DNA from: Planctomycetota bacterium
Lineage (GTDB): Bacteria > Planctomycetota > Phycisphaerae > Phycisphaerales > UBA1924
Assembly: GCA_018242625.1 (NCBI GenBank)
Contig: JAFEBO010000006.1
Coordinates: 405,132-469,131, forward strand
Direction of reading: 5' to 3'
DNA: 64,000 nt
The translations under genes and the position numbers were made by a program. Below, in pieces: positions 51,007 through 59,453 of the stretch (the first letter of the stretch is position 1; each line of letters opens with the position of its first letter). The notes under the pieces were generated by a model. The model had not been told where the DNA came from. It worked only from the letters and a program-made list of their open reading frames with translations, and did not search any database.

Positions 51007-53943
51007 ATGACCCGCTTGAGGCCCCACGCAAAACCAACGATCCAGCGCATCACAGGCCAAGCGCTCGTCTTCGCCGCAGGCCTCGCCTTGACAGTCGGTT
51101 CGCCCGCACTCGCCGTCCTGCTCGCTCAGCCAACCACAGCTCCCCAGAGCCAGACCACGCCGCCGCCGCCCGTGCGTCCGCCCGCCTCCGGTCAGCCCGT
51201 CACAGCTCAGCCCACTCCACCCCGTCAGCAGCAGATCACAGCCTCCGGCGCCGCCCAGCCGCGCCCCGATTCCAAAGCCCCTCCCGCCGGAACCCAGCCC
51301 GCCCCCCAGCCCGCCCCCCAACCCGGCGCCAAGCCCGCCGAAGGCCTCGTGCGTGAAAACGCCGGCGCGCCCCACGATGCGCCCGGCGACATGGTCGAAC
51401 TCGCCGCCTTCAGCGCCCCCGTCGAACTCTCCGCGCTTGTCGACATGCTCGTCAAGCAGCTCAACATCAACGTCGCCGTGAAGGGCAATCTCTCCGGCCA
51501 GGTCAGCTTCAACGCCCCCGTCGCCGTCCCCCGCGAGCGGTTCCTCCCGCTCGTCCGCGCCCTCCTCGAGCAGCAGGGCTTCACCATCACCTACGACAAC
51601 GAGACCAGCTTCTACCTCGTCCATCCCCTCAACGAGATGCAGGTCGAGTTCGGCGGAGACTCGCCCACCACCCGCGTCATCCCCACCCCCAACGTCCGCC
51701 CCAGCGCGCTCAAGGCCGCCATCGACGCCCAGTTCGGCGGCGGCTCCGCAACTCCCGGCGCCGGCATCAACCCCGGCGGTAATCCCGGCGGAAACTCCGG
51801 CATCTCCACCGGCGGCGCCATCGGCACCGCGGCCTACATCGACGAGCTCGGCGTCATCGTCGTCACCGCCTCGCCCCGCAGGCTCGACCTCGTCGAAGCC
51901 CTCGTCAAGCGACTCCTCAACGAATACGCCCGCGCCCAGTTCATCCGCTTCGAGCTCAAGTACGTCGCCGCCTCCATCGCCCGCGAACGCGCCCTGCAGC
52001 TCATCGGCCAGGCCCAGCAGTCATCCAGCCGCAACTTCAACAACAACAACGCCAACATGGGGGGCGACCCCAACGCCGCGCCCACCACCGGCAAGGCCAC
52101 CACCTTCGACAACCTCGCCGATCGACTCACCATCGACCCGCAGGGCAACGCGCTCATCTTCCGCGGCGTCGAAGACGAGATCGCCCGTGTCCGCCTCGTC
52201 CTCGACACCATCGATGCGCCGAGCGGCCTCATCTCCAAAAGCCACTATGTAGGCTCCGCCGCCCGGCAGATCGCCGACCTCGCCCGCCAGCGCGGCCTCG
52301 GCGAAGTCACCACCATCGCCAGCACCCAGAACCAGAACGGCAACAACCAGTTCCGCGGCTTCTTCAACGGCGACGACGGTTCCAACCGCCAGCAGCGACA
52401 GACCACCGTCAGCGCCGGCGGCCCGGTCATGGTCGTCGATGAAGACCGCGGCACCATCGTCTACTACGCCACCGAAGAGCAGCAGTCGCTCCTCGAACAG
52501 CTCATCAAGGGCATGAACCTCGACGACGACCTGGTCGTTGTCAAGGAGTACAAGCTCCGCTTCGCCAGCGCCGAGGACGTCGCCGAGATTATCAACGGCC
52601 TGCTCACCAACACCGCCATCGCCTCCGACTCGTCCCTGCTCCCCGGCTCAGGTTCCTCAGGCTCGTCGGGCTCTTCCGGTCAGCGAAATCTCAATAACAA
52701 CAACACCCGTCAGACCGGCCAGTCCAACCCCACGGTCATCCTCGGCCCCAACTTCTCCAACGGCTCGAGCGCTGCGGGAGAAACCGGCGTCGGCTTCGCC
52801 AGCGGGCCCAACGTCTTTGTCCTCGCCGACAAGGCCAACAACCAGGTCCTCGTCAAGGCCCCGGCACGCCAGCAGAAACAGTTCTCCGCCCTCATCGAAC
52901 GCATCGACCTCCGCCGCCCCCAGGTCTACATCAACGCCAAGATCGTCGCCGTCACCGCCGCCGACGACTTCCACATGGCCTTCGAAACCCAGGTCACCAA
53001 CCTCTTCGGCGAAGGCATCGACATCAACACCGCCTTCGGCCTCTCCACGCTCAGCAACATCGGCACCGCCAAGACCGTCTCGACCGGTCTCTCCGGCCTC
53101 ACCGCCGCCGTCGTCAAGAGCAGCTACGTCCCCATCATCATCAACACGCTCGAAACCACCACCGACACGCGCATCCTCTCCGAGCCGTCGCTGATGGTGA
53201 ACGACAACGAAAAGGCCACCATCGAGCGCGTCGATCAGCAGCCCACGACCACCAGCAATCAGGGCACCGCCACCACCACGACCAGCTTCGCCGGATACGA
53301 AGACGCCGGCACCAACCTCGACATCACGCCCCGCATCAGCGGCAACCTCGTCACCCTCGAGATCGCCGCCAAGCTCTCCGCCTTCGAAGGTCAGGGCTCC
53401 GGCGGCATCCCGCCGCCGCGAAACCAGGCGAGCATCGACAACAAGGCCGTCACCGTCCCCAGCGACATGACCGTCGTCATCGGCGGCATCACCCTCGCCA
53501 CCCGCACCGACACCGTCCGCAAGCTCCCCCTCCTCGGAGATATCCCCCTCCTGGGCTACCTCTTCCGCGACACCACCAAAAACTCCCGGAAAACCGTCCT
53601 CTACATCTTCATCACCCCACGCATCGTGCAGGACCCCAACTTCGAAGATCTGCGCCTCCTCACCACAGGCCCCCAGCACGAGACCGAGGTCGAGCCCCTG
53701 CTCCCCAAGCTCAAGCCCGTCCTCGTCGACTTCTTCGTGCCTCAGAAAATCCAGGAGCCGCCCCCCGCATCGCCCCCCGCCCCTGCCGGCGCCGAGCCCC
53801 AGCTCACTCCCCAGCTTGTCCCCCAGCCCGCGCCAAACTCCGCGCCCCGCCCGCCCGCAGAGCCCCCAGCCCAGATGCCCGCAAACGCGCAGCCGCAGTT
53901 TGATCCCGGCAACCCCTCCGCCATCTCCTCCCGGCCCCGCTAG
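51007..53943 (+). CDS. gspD: Type II secretion outer-membrane secretin (GspD-like)
   Basis: A 978-residue outer-membrane channel subunit. The exported N-terminus is followed by a Pro/Gln-rich linker (about 40-120). N0/N1-type domains follow (FSAPVELSALVDMLVKQLNINVAV, then a RALLEQQGFTITYD ring-forming fold). KYVAASIARERALQLI and KLRFASAEDVAEIIN mark further N domains, split by Asn/Ser/Gln-rich inserts. The C-terminal secretin domain has VPSDMTVVIGGI and LPLLGDIPLLGYLF. A Pro-rich tail of about 90 residues follows it. gspE starts 5 nt downstream, so the two form an operon. Confidence 0.9.
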   Translation: MTRLRPHAKPTIQRITGQALVFAAGLALTVGSPALAVLLAQPTTAPQSQTTPPPPVRPPASGQPVTAQPTPPRQQQITASGAAQPRPDSKAPPAGTQPAPQPAPQPGAKPAEGLVRENAGAPHDAPGDMVELAAFSAPVELSALVDMLVKQLNINVAVKGNLSGQVSFNAPVAVPRERFLPLVRALLEQQGFTITYDNETSFYLVHPLNEMQVEFGGDSPTTRVIPTPNVRPSALKAAIDAQFGGGSATPGAGINPGGNPGGNSGISTGGAIGTAAYIDELGVIVVTASPRRLDLVEALVKRLLNEYARAQFIRFELKYVAASIARERALQLIGQAQQSSSRNFNNNNANMGGDPNAAPTTGKATTFDNLADRLTIDPQGNALIFRGVEDEIARVRLVLDTIDAPSGLISKSHYVGSAARQIADLARQRGLGEVTTIASTQNQNGNNQFRGFFNGDDGSNRQQRQTTVSAGGPVMVVDEDRGTIVYYATEEQQSLLEQLIKGMNLDDDLVVVKEYKLRFASAEDVAEIINGLLTNTAIASDSSLLPGSGSSGSSGSSGQRNLNNNNTRQTGQSNPTVILGPNFSNGSSAAGETGVGFASGPNVFVLADKANNQVLVKAPARQQKQFSALIERIDLRRPQVYINAKIVAVTAADDFHMAFETQVTNLFGEGIDINTAFGLSTLSNIGTAKTVSTGLSGLTAAVVKSSYVPIIINTLETTTDTRILSEPSLMVNDNEKATIERVDQQPTTTSNQGTATTTTSFAGYEDAGTNLDITPRISGNLVTLEIAAKLSAFEGQGSGGIPPPRNQASIDNKAVTVPSDMTVVIGGITLATRTDTVRKLPLLGDIPLLGYLFRDTTKNSRKTVLYIFITPRIVQDPNFEDLRLLTTGPQHETEVEPLLPKLKPVLVDFFVPQKIQEPPPASPPAPAGAEPQLTPQLVPQPAPNSAPRPPAEPPAQMPANAQPQFDPGNPSAISSRPR

Positions 53944-53948
53944 CACTC

Positions 53949-55658
53949 ATGGCCAAAGGCATCCTCGCCAAGCCCGTCGAAGTGATCGCACCCGAGAACG
54001 GTTCGCACCTGGCCGTGCGCGAATGGTCCAAGGTCGCCGAAGCGTTCGGACCACTCCGCGTCACCGCCGACCAGCTCCGCGCCTTCCAGCAGACCGAAGG
54101 TTCCGATGAAGAGCCCTGGGACACGCTCCTCTCCACGCTCGCCATGGACGAGCACGCCGCGCTCGAACTGCTCGCCCGGCGCACCGGCATCCCCTACGTC
54201 AGCGAGCCGCGCCTGCAGGAAAGCGCCGCCAAGTTCTTCGAAACCATCCAGCCCGACATCGCGCGCCGCCACAGCGTCGCGGGCATCGAGTCCGACGGCG
54301 TCACCATGACCGTCGCCACGGCCCAGCCCTTCCAGCCCGCCGTCTTCAACATGCTCGAGGACCTGCTGCACATGCCCGTGCGACTGGTCCTCACCCCCCG
54401 CGCCAGCGTCGCCAACCTCATCAACCGCGCTTACGAACGCCGCCAGGACCTCGTCACCGAGATCATCGACGAGATGCCCCTCGACGAGCGCACCATCGCC
54501 AGCGTCGCCGGCAGCGTCGGCAACGCCACCGACCTCCTCCAGCTCGCCCGCCAGACGCCCGTCATCCGCCTCGTCAACATGATCCTCTTCGAGGCGCTCC
54601 GCCGCCGCGCCAGCGACGTGCACGTGCACCCCATGGAGAACAAGCTCGTCATCCGATTCCGCGTCGACGGCATGCTCGTCGATGCGTTCAGCCCGCCACT
54701 CTCGCTCGCGCCCGCCATCAGCTCACGCCTGAAGGTCATGACCGAGCTCGACATCGCCAACCGCCACAGCCCCCAGGACGGCCAGACCAGCGTCCGTATC
54801 GGCAGCCGCAAGATCGATATCCGCTTCTCCTGCATCCCCACCATCTACGGCGAACGCCTCGTCCTGCGCCTGCTCGACCAGAGCCAGACCCAGCTCAGCC
54901 TCGACGCCGTCGGCATGACCAGAACGATGCAGGCCGAACTGCTCGACCTCGTCGAACGCCCCACCGGCATCATCCTCGTCACCGGCCCCACCGGCAGCGG
55001 CAAAACCACCACGCTCTACGCCGCCCTCGGCCGCATCGACCGCGCCAGCCGAAACGTCATGACCATCGAAGATCCCGTCGAGTACCACCTCGACGGCATC
55101 AGCCAGATGCAGGTCAACGTCAAGCGCGGCGTCACCTTCGCCGCCGGCCTCCGCAGCCTCCTCCGCCAGGACCCCGACGTCATCCTCGTCGGCGAAATCC
55201 GCGACGCCGAAACCGCCCAGCTCGCCATCCAGGCCTCCCTCACCGGCCACCTCGTCCTCGCCACCCTCCACACCAACGACGCCCCCAGCGCCATCACCCG
55301 CCTCATCGACATCGGCGTCGAGCCCTACCTCGTCACCAGCACACTCCTCGCCGCCCTCGCCCAGCGCCTCGTCCGACGCACCTGCCAGACCTGCAAAGGC
55401 AGCGGCGTCGGCGAACACGTCGGCATGGGCGGCAAGTGCGAAACCTGCGGCGGCAGCGGATACAAAGGCCGCCTCGGCGTCTACGAAATCATGAAGATGG
55501 ACGATGAGCTCCGCAAGCTCACCCTCCGCAGCGCCGACGCCGTCGCCCTCTACGAAGCCGCCGTCCGCGCCGGCTTCCGCACCATGAAGGATGACGCCGT
55601 CGAAAAAATCGCCGCCGGCCTCACCGACGAAGCCGAAATCTTCCGCGTCCTGCACTAA
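53949..55658 (+). CDS. gspE: Type II secretion/type IV pilus assembly ATPase (GspE/PilB-like)
   Basis: A 569-residue cytosolic ATPase that powers pseudopilus assembly. It has an N-terminal MshEN/T2SSE_N-type domain (about 35-160), Walker A GPTGSGKTT (346-354), Asp box IEDPVEYHLDG, Walker B ILVGEIRDAET, His box LATLHTNDAP and the zinc tetracysteine motif Cys479, Cys482, Cys497, Cys500. It directly follows gspD. No gspF, gspG or gspC is adjacent, so the remaining machine is encoded elsewhere; a lone pseudopilin lies at 58467. Confidence 0.93.
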   Translation: MAKGILAKPVEVIAPENGSHLAVREWSKVAEAFGPLRVTADQLRAFQQTEGSDEEPWDTLLSTLAMDEHAALELLARRTGIPYVSEPRLQESAAKFFETIQPDIARRHSVAGIESDGVTMTVATAQPFQPAVFNMLEDLLHMPVRLVLTPRASVANLINRAYERRQDLVTEIIDEMPLDERTIASVAGSVGNATDLLQLARQTPVIRLVNMILFEALRRRASDVHVHPMENKLVIRFRVDGMLVDAFSPPLSLAPAISSRLKVMTELDIANRHSPQDGQTSVRIGSRKIDIRFSCIPTIYGERLVLRLLDQSQTQLSLDAVGMTRTMQAELLDLVERPTGIILVTGPTGSGKTTTLYAALGRIDRASRNVMTIEDPVEYHLDGISQMQVNVKRGVTFAAGLRSLLRQDPDVILVGEIRDAETAQLAIQASLTGHLVLATLHTNDAPSAITRLIDIGVEPYLVTSTLLAALAQRLVRRTCQTCKGSGVGEHVGMGGKCETCGGSGYKGRLGVYEIMKMDDELRKLTLRSADAVALYEAAVRAGFRTMKDDAVEKIAAGLTDEAEIFRVLH

Positions 55659-55737
55659 GGGGGAGGAACCCGCAGTGGGGGCCCGGAGTGAAGTGAATCA
55701 AGAACAGTCGCGCGCCGGCGCGCGAGCAAGCCCAATG

Positions 55738-55773
55738 AAAAAGGGGACTCCGCACAACAGCCGGAGTCCCCTT
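55738..55773 (-). terminator. Rho-independent terminator
   Basis: A 12-bp stem (AAGGGGACTCCG with CGGAGTCCCCTT) ends in a T run on the minus strand (AAAAA on the plus strand). It lies 25 bp past the stop of the PEP-CTERM gene at 55798. Confidence 0.88.
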
Positions 55774-55797
55774 GGGAAAGTCCTCTTGTCCGTTGAA

Positions 55798-56430
55798 TCA
55801 GCGCTTGCGGCGGGCGAGGATCGCTCCGAGGCCGGCGAGCGCCAGCGCGCCCGGGGCGGGAACGTCGGCGTACGTGCCGGGGTTGCCGACATCGCCGCTC
55901 GCGCTCGTGATCGAGCCCCACGAGTCGCCCGCGACCGAAGCGACACCGCTGGACGAGTCGTTCAGGCCGAGCTTGGAGAACTTGATGTTGTCCGAGATGC
56001 CCTGCGTGCGGTGGCCGCCCAGCGTCTGATCGTCATAGGTCAGACGATCGACAAGGTTGTTGCCCGCGTCGTAGATGTTGATCTCATCGGCGCGACCGAG
56101 GTTCTGGGTGCTGCTGCCCAGGATCTTGACCGCGGCTCCAAGGCTCCAGGCCGTGCGGAATGTGGCCGAGGCCTGCTCGCAGACGATCGCGCTCTCGCCC
56201 GCCGCGAGCGTTCCCAGCGAGCTCAGGCTCAGCGAGCCGGGCGTGCGGCTGTTGTCATCGAACGACCAGCCGGTCAGATCGACCGCCGGCCCGCCGACGT
56301 TGGTGATCTCAAAGAACTCGCGGTTGGTGCCGCCCGCGCCGTTGTACATCCACTCGGTAATGCGGATCGCCCCAAGCGACGAGCCCGCCACCGACGCGGC
56401 GCACAGCGCCGCCACACAGAACTTGTTCAT
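55798..56430 (-). CDS. PEP-CTERM-type protein with lamin-tail domain
   Basis: A 210-residue exported protein (AGGAGAG before ATG 56430; signal peptide cut near SLGA). Residues 20-180 are a lamin-tail-like Ig fold: IRITEWMYNGAGGTNREFFEITNVGG, VDLTGWSFDDN, then LVDRLTYDD. The tail VPAPGALALAGLGAILARRKR is a PAPG-type PEP-CTERM signal. An extracellular or surface-attached structural role is inferred. It has its own terminator. Confidence 0.85.
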   Translation of the reverse strand: MNKFCVAALCAASVAGSSLGAIRITEWMYNGAGGTNREFFEITNVGGPAVDLTGWSFDDNSRTPGSLSLSSLGTLAAGESAIVCEQASATFRTAWSLGAAVKILGSSTQNLGRADEINIYDAGNNLVDRLTYDDQTLGGHRTQGISDNIKFSKLGLNDSSSGVASVAGDSWGSITSASGDVGNPGTYADVPAPGALALAGLGAILARRKR

Positions 56431-56650
56431 GCTGCTCTCCTCAGCTTGCAAGCGGCCAATCCGCAGCCCGCGACACACGCCGCAAAGGCCCGGCCGGCGA
56501 CTTGCGGAATGAGGTTACAAGTCGCACCCTGTCCCCCGAGCAAAGAGTCCGTGAAGGATTCGTCAAGCTTTCGTCAAGGCCGCCCGCCAACCCCCTTTCC
56601 TGCAAAGCAATGGGGCGCCTTGCCGTTGCAACAAACAGGCGTCAGAGCGG

Positions 56651-56700
56651 TTGACTGATCATTCAAAATCGATTAGGTTGTATTTGAACGATCATTCAAA
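56651..56700 (+). promoter_or_regulatory. Promoter with TetR-like operator
   Basis: TTGACT (56651-56656), 17-bp spacer, TAGGTT (56674-56679). A near-palindrome TTTGAACGATCATTCAAA (56683-56700, two mismatched positions) overlaps the expected start site. Its right half GATCATTCAAA recurs exactly between -35 and -10 (56657-56667). This layout fits repression of the SRPBCC gene by a TetR-type dimer; no such regulator gene is in the window. Confidence 0.55.
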
Positions 56701-56719
56701 CAAGGAAAGGACCATTCAA

Positions 56720-57304
56720 ATGTCACGAGTTCATACGTTGGCGGCAGTCGGAGTTCTTGCATTGCTTGCGCTCGGAATGGGCATGGGAAAGCACGATGCA
56801 GCGCCTTTCGTCGGACCCACCGGCGAGCCGCAGGCCGTGGACGCCTCGATGTTCGTGGGCAAGGGGCGGGATGAGGTGGCGATCGACACGAGCGTGACGG
56901 TCGCCGCTCCCCGGGCGGAGGTCTACCGGCGATTCACAACGGGCGAAGGCTGGAAGCAGTTCCTGGGCGCCGATGCCGCCATCGATCTGCGCATCGGCGG
57001 CCCGTGGGAGATCTACTTCGACCCGGCAACGAAGATCGGCAGCAACGGCTGCCAGGTGCTGAGCTATGTCCCCGACGAGATGGTTTCGTTTTCGTGGAAC
57101 GCGCCGCCCAAGTTTGAACAGGAGAGGGCCCGGCGCACCTGGGTCGTCGTCACCTTCGCCGACGCGGGCCAGGGAAAAACCGCCGTCCGCCTGCGCCACC
57201 TCGGATTCACATCCGAGGGCAATTGGCCCACGGTGAAGGAGTACTTCGCAAAGGCCTGGCCCAATGTGCTCAAGGCGCTCGAGCAGTCGTACGGGACGAA
57301 GTAG
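56720..57304 (+). CDS. Exported SRPBCC/AHSA1-like protein
   Basis: A 194-residue protein. It starts at ATG 56720 behind AAGGAAAGG with a hydrophobic N-terminus, then a START/SRPBCC fold of the AHSA1 kind: VAAPRAEVYRRFTTGEGWKQFLG, GGPWEIYFDP, VSFSWNAPPKFEQE, WVVVTFADAGQGKTAVRLRHLGF. This fold binds hydrophobic ligands. An exported version is unusual, since AHSA1 proteins are normally cytosolic. The upstream palindromic sites suggest ligand-responsive control. Confidence 0.8.
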   Translation: MSRVHTLAAVGVLALLALGMGMGKHDAAPFVGPTGEPQAVDASMFVGKGRDEVAIDTSVTVAAPRAEVYRRFTTGEGWKQFLGADAAIDLRIGGPWEIYFDPATKIGSNGCQVLSYVPDEMVSFSWNAPPKFEQERARRTWVVVTFADAGQGKTAVRLRHLGFTSEGNWPTVKEYFAKAWPNVLKALEQSYGTK

Positions 57305-57306
57305 TC

Positions 57307-58323
57307 TTACGGGGCCGCGCCCACCTTGATCTTCTTTTCCTTCTTCGGTGCGGGTTCGGCCTGCCATCCGAAGGTCGTGTACTGGTGGCTGAACGTTCCG
57401 TCTTCGTAGAGGTCGATCAGGCCGTACCCCTCCGGCGTCTGGCGCTTCCAGCCCTTCCACTTGGCGCCGCTCACCGCCCCGTCGCATATATAGGTGATGC
57501 CGTTGTACACACACTTATCGAGCAGGTGCAGGTGGCCGGAGAGGCAGAGCTTGACGTTTTTGCTCGAGCGGAACAGCTCTTCCAGATCGCGGCAGTCGAC
57601 GTGCATGCGCTTGGCGGAAACCGCCAGGTCGGGCCCGTCGGTCTTCCACTCATCCTCATCCTTATCGAAGTAGTTGGCGACCGAGATGATGGGAGCGTGC
57701 GTCACAACGACCGTGGGGAGCTTCGACGCCGCCAGGTCGGAGCGGAGCCAATCGAGCTGTTCGCCGACGATGCGGCAGACAAACTCGTCGCCATCAGGAA
57801 GAAGATCGATCGAATCCAGGATCACAAAGTGCCAGCCGTTCTGATCGAACGACTGCCAGGTGCGCTCGTAACCGAAGTTCTGGAGGAACCACTTTTTGCC
57901 GTAGAAGGGCTCATTCCCGGTGGCTTTGCAGGCGACCTTGTCGCGCCCGAAAACGTCGTGGTTGCCCAGGGCGTACTTGATGGGAACGGACGCGGGCACG
58001 GTCCTGGCGAGAGTGGATTTGAACAGGTCCCAGTCGATGCGTGACTGCTCTTCGGGAGTTGAGCCCGTATCCATCGGCAGGTCGCCGCCGCAGATGATCA
58101 GTTCCGGCGGTTCGGCCAGGCTCATCATGTGCCGGAAGCAGGCGGCCATGCCCTCGCCGCCGCGGAGTTCGGGCTGGACGTGGATGTCCGTTGGGTGGGC
58201 GAAGCGGAGGGAGCGTTTGGCGCGGTCCGGAGCGGGAACGGTCGCCGCGGGAACGGCCGCCGCACCGAGTGTCAGGCCGGCGAGGGCCATGGCGCGCCGA
58301 CGCGAGAACTGCATCTGATTCAT
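57307..58323 (-). CDS. Tat-exported calcineurin-like metallophosphoesterase
   Basis: A 338-residue exported phosphoesterase with a twin-arginine signal (SRRRAMALAG, 7-16). The two-metal site is complete: Asp46 and His48 (TDIHVQ), Asp81 (GGDLP), Asn121 and His122 (GNHD), His209 (THAP), His264 and His266 (SGHLH). The substrate is unknown. The C-terminus has a Lys-rich tail. It converges on the SRPBCC gene with 2 bp between stops. Confidence 0.92.
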   Translation of the reverse strand: MNQMQFSRRRAMALAGLTLGAAAVPAATVPAPDRAKRSLRFAHPTDIHVQPELRGGEGMAACFRHMMSLAEPPELIICGGDLPMDTGSTPEEQSRIDWDLFKSTLARTVPASVPIKYALGNHDVFGRDKVACKATGNEPFYGKKWFLQNFGYERTWQSFDQNGWHFVILDSIDLLPDGDEFVCRIVGEQLDWLRSDLAASKLPTVVVTHAPIISVANYFDKDEDEWKTDGPDLAVSAKRMHVDCRDLEELFRSSKNVKLCLSGHLHLLDKCVYNGITYICDGAVSGAKWKGWKRQTPEGYGLIDLYEDGTFSHQYTTFGWQAEPAPKKEKKIKVGAAP

Positions 58324-58329
58324 GCGCCA

Positions 58330-58335
58330 AGGCTA
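58330..58335 (-). promoter_or_regulatory. Putative -10 box of the phosphoesterase gene
   Basis: TAGCCT on the minus strand ends 6 nt before the ATG at 58323. It is a weak consensus match, listed because the spacing fits. Confidence 0.22.
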
Positions 58336-58466
58336 CCCGCGGATCGGCACGCTCGGTGGCGGGTCCCGTTTCCTTCACGGAATCTTGATTCTTTGCACAC
58401 CGAACCTTCGCACTTCCTTGTCCGAAAGTGAACGCTCCTTCAGTTTCCTCCGGTCATCATTCCTCC

Positions 58467-59396
58467 ATGCGAAAAGGCCGGGGGTTCACGCTCATCGAAT
58501 TGCTGGTTGTAATCGCGATCATCGCGCTGCTGATCGGGATTCTGCTCCCTTCGCTGGGGAAGGTGCGTCAGCTCGCGCGCGAAACGATGTGCCAGTCCAA
58601 TTTCCGCCAGTACGGTCAGGCGGTGCATGCGTACGCGGGCCAGTTCAAGGATTTCGTTCCGCATCAGGGACTGGCCGACGGCTACAACTCGAACAAGACG
58701 ATCGGATCTTGGGGCGACAACGGCTTCTGGCCCAACGCGATCGCCACCACTCTGAATCCCGACGGCCGAAGCTATTACCAGATGGCCAAAGCGCACGCCG
58801 ACGGCGGCGCGCCGGTTCCATCCGCCAAGTCCAAGAGCATCTTCGTCTGCCCGAGCGCCGAGCCGGCGACGCCCGCGGTCAACAAGTCGGTCGAGATCTA
58901 TGACGAAGGGCACTTCAAGATCTGGGGTGTCAAGCCCGGCTATGTCCTTGGGGGACCAACCCTCGCTCTCCCGGCCTACTGGTGCTACGTCATCAACTCG
59001 GGGTACGACGCGCCCGTCGGCAACGACGACAAGACGTACACGACCAACCGCATCCGCGGAGTGCGAGATACCGACTGGAACATCCTTCGGCTCAAGCTCT
59101 CCGACTTTCAGTTCCCGGCGCTCGAGATCTACATGACCGAGGCGATGACCTCGCCGATCGAGGCTCCGGAGGCCGTTCCGCTGTACGGCTCGAAGGACTT
59201 TCTCAACTGCTCGAAAACCAAGGGCAACGCTCCCAAGGACTGCCGCGTCGCCGGGCGGCATCGCAAGGGCGGCTTTGTCATGTTTGTAGACGGCCACCTC
59301 ACGTGGCTCAGCCGGCAGGAAGCTACCAGCGACCCGGGTCCGAACCAGGCTTACAACCGGCCGAGCCGTTACTTCTGGCAGCCGGAATTTCAGTGA
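58467..59396 (+). CDS. Type II secretion pseudopilin (DUF1559-like)
   Basis: A 309-residue prepilin-like protein. The short basic leader MRKGRG is followed by [24 protein letters not shown], so cleavage should fall between Gly6 and Phe7 with Glu at mature position 5. The body has the planctomycete layout: [26 protein letters not shown], and [14 protein letters not shown] near the end. I use ATG 58467; a GTG at 58428 would give a longer leader. It may be a substrate or minor subunit of the gspD/gspE system. Confidence 0.88.
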   Translation: MRKGRGFTLIELLVVIAIIALLIGILLPSLGKVRQLARETMCQSNFRQYGQAVHAYAGQFKDFVPHQGLADGYNSNKTIGSWGDNGFWPNAIATTLNPDGRSYYQMAKAHADGGAPVPSAKSKSIFVCPSAEPATPAVNKSVEIYDEGHFKIWGVKPGYVLGGPTLALPAYWCYVINSGYDAPVGNDDKTYTTNRIRGVRDTDWNILRLKLSDFQFPALEIYMTEAMTSPIEAPEAVPLYGSKDFLNCSKTKGNAPKDCRVAGRHRKGGFVMFVDGHLTWLSRQEATSDPGPNQAYNRPSRYFWQPEFQ

Positions 59397-59453
59397 CATG
59401 CGGGGCGGAGCGTTCCGTCTCTGTTTTTCGTTCGGAAGCGAGAGGAGTTCGTC

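Noticed and set aside
52657-55655. Long minus-strand frames rich in Gly, Asp and Ala
   Set aside because: They are antisense to gspD and gspE, which have clear motifs; the composition mirrors C-ending codons.
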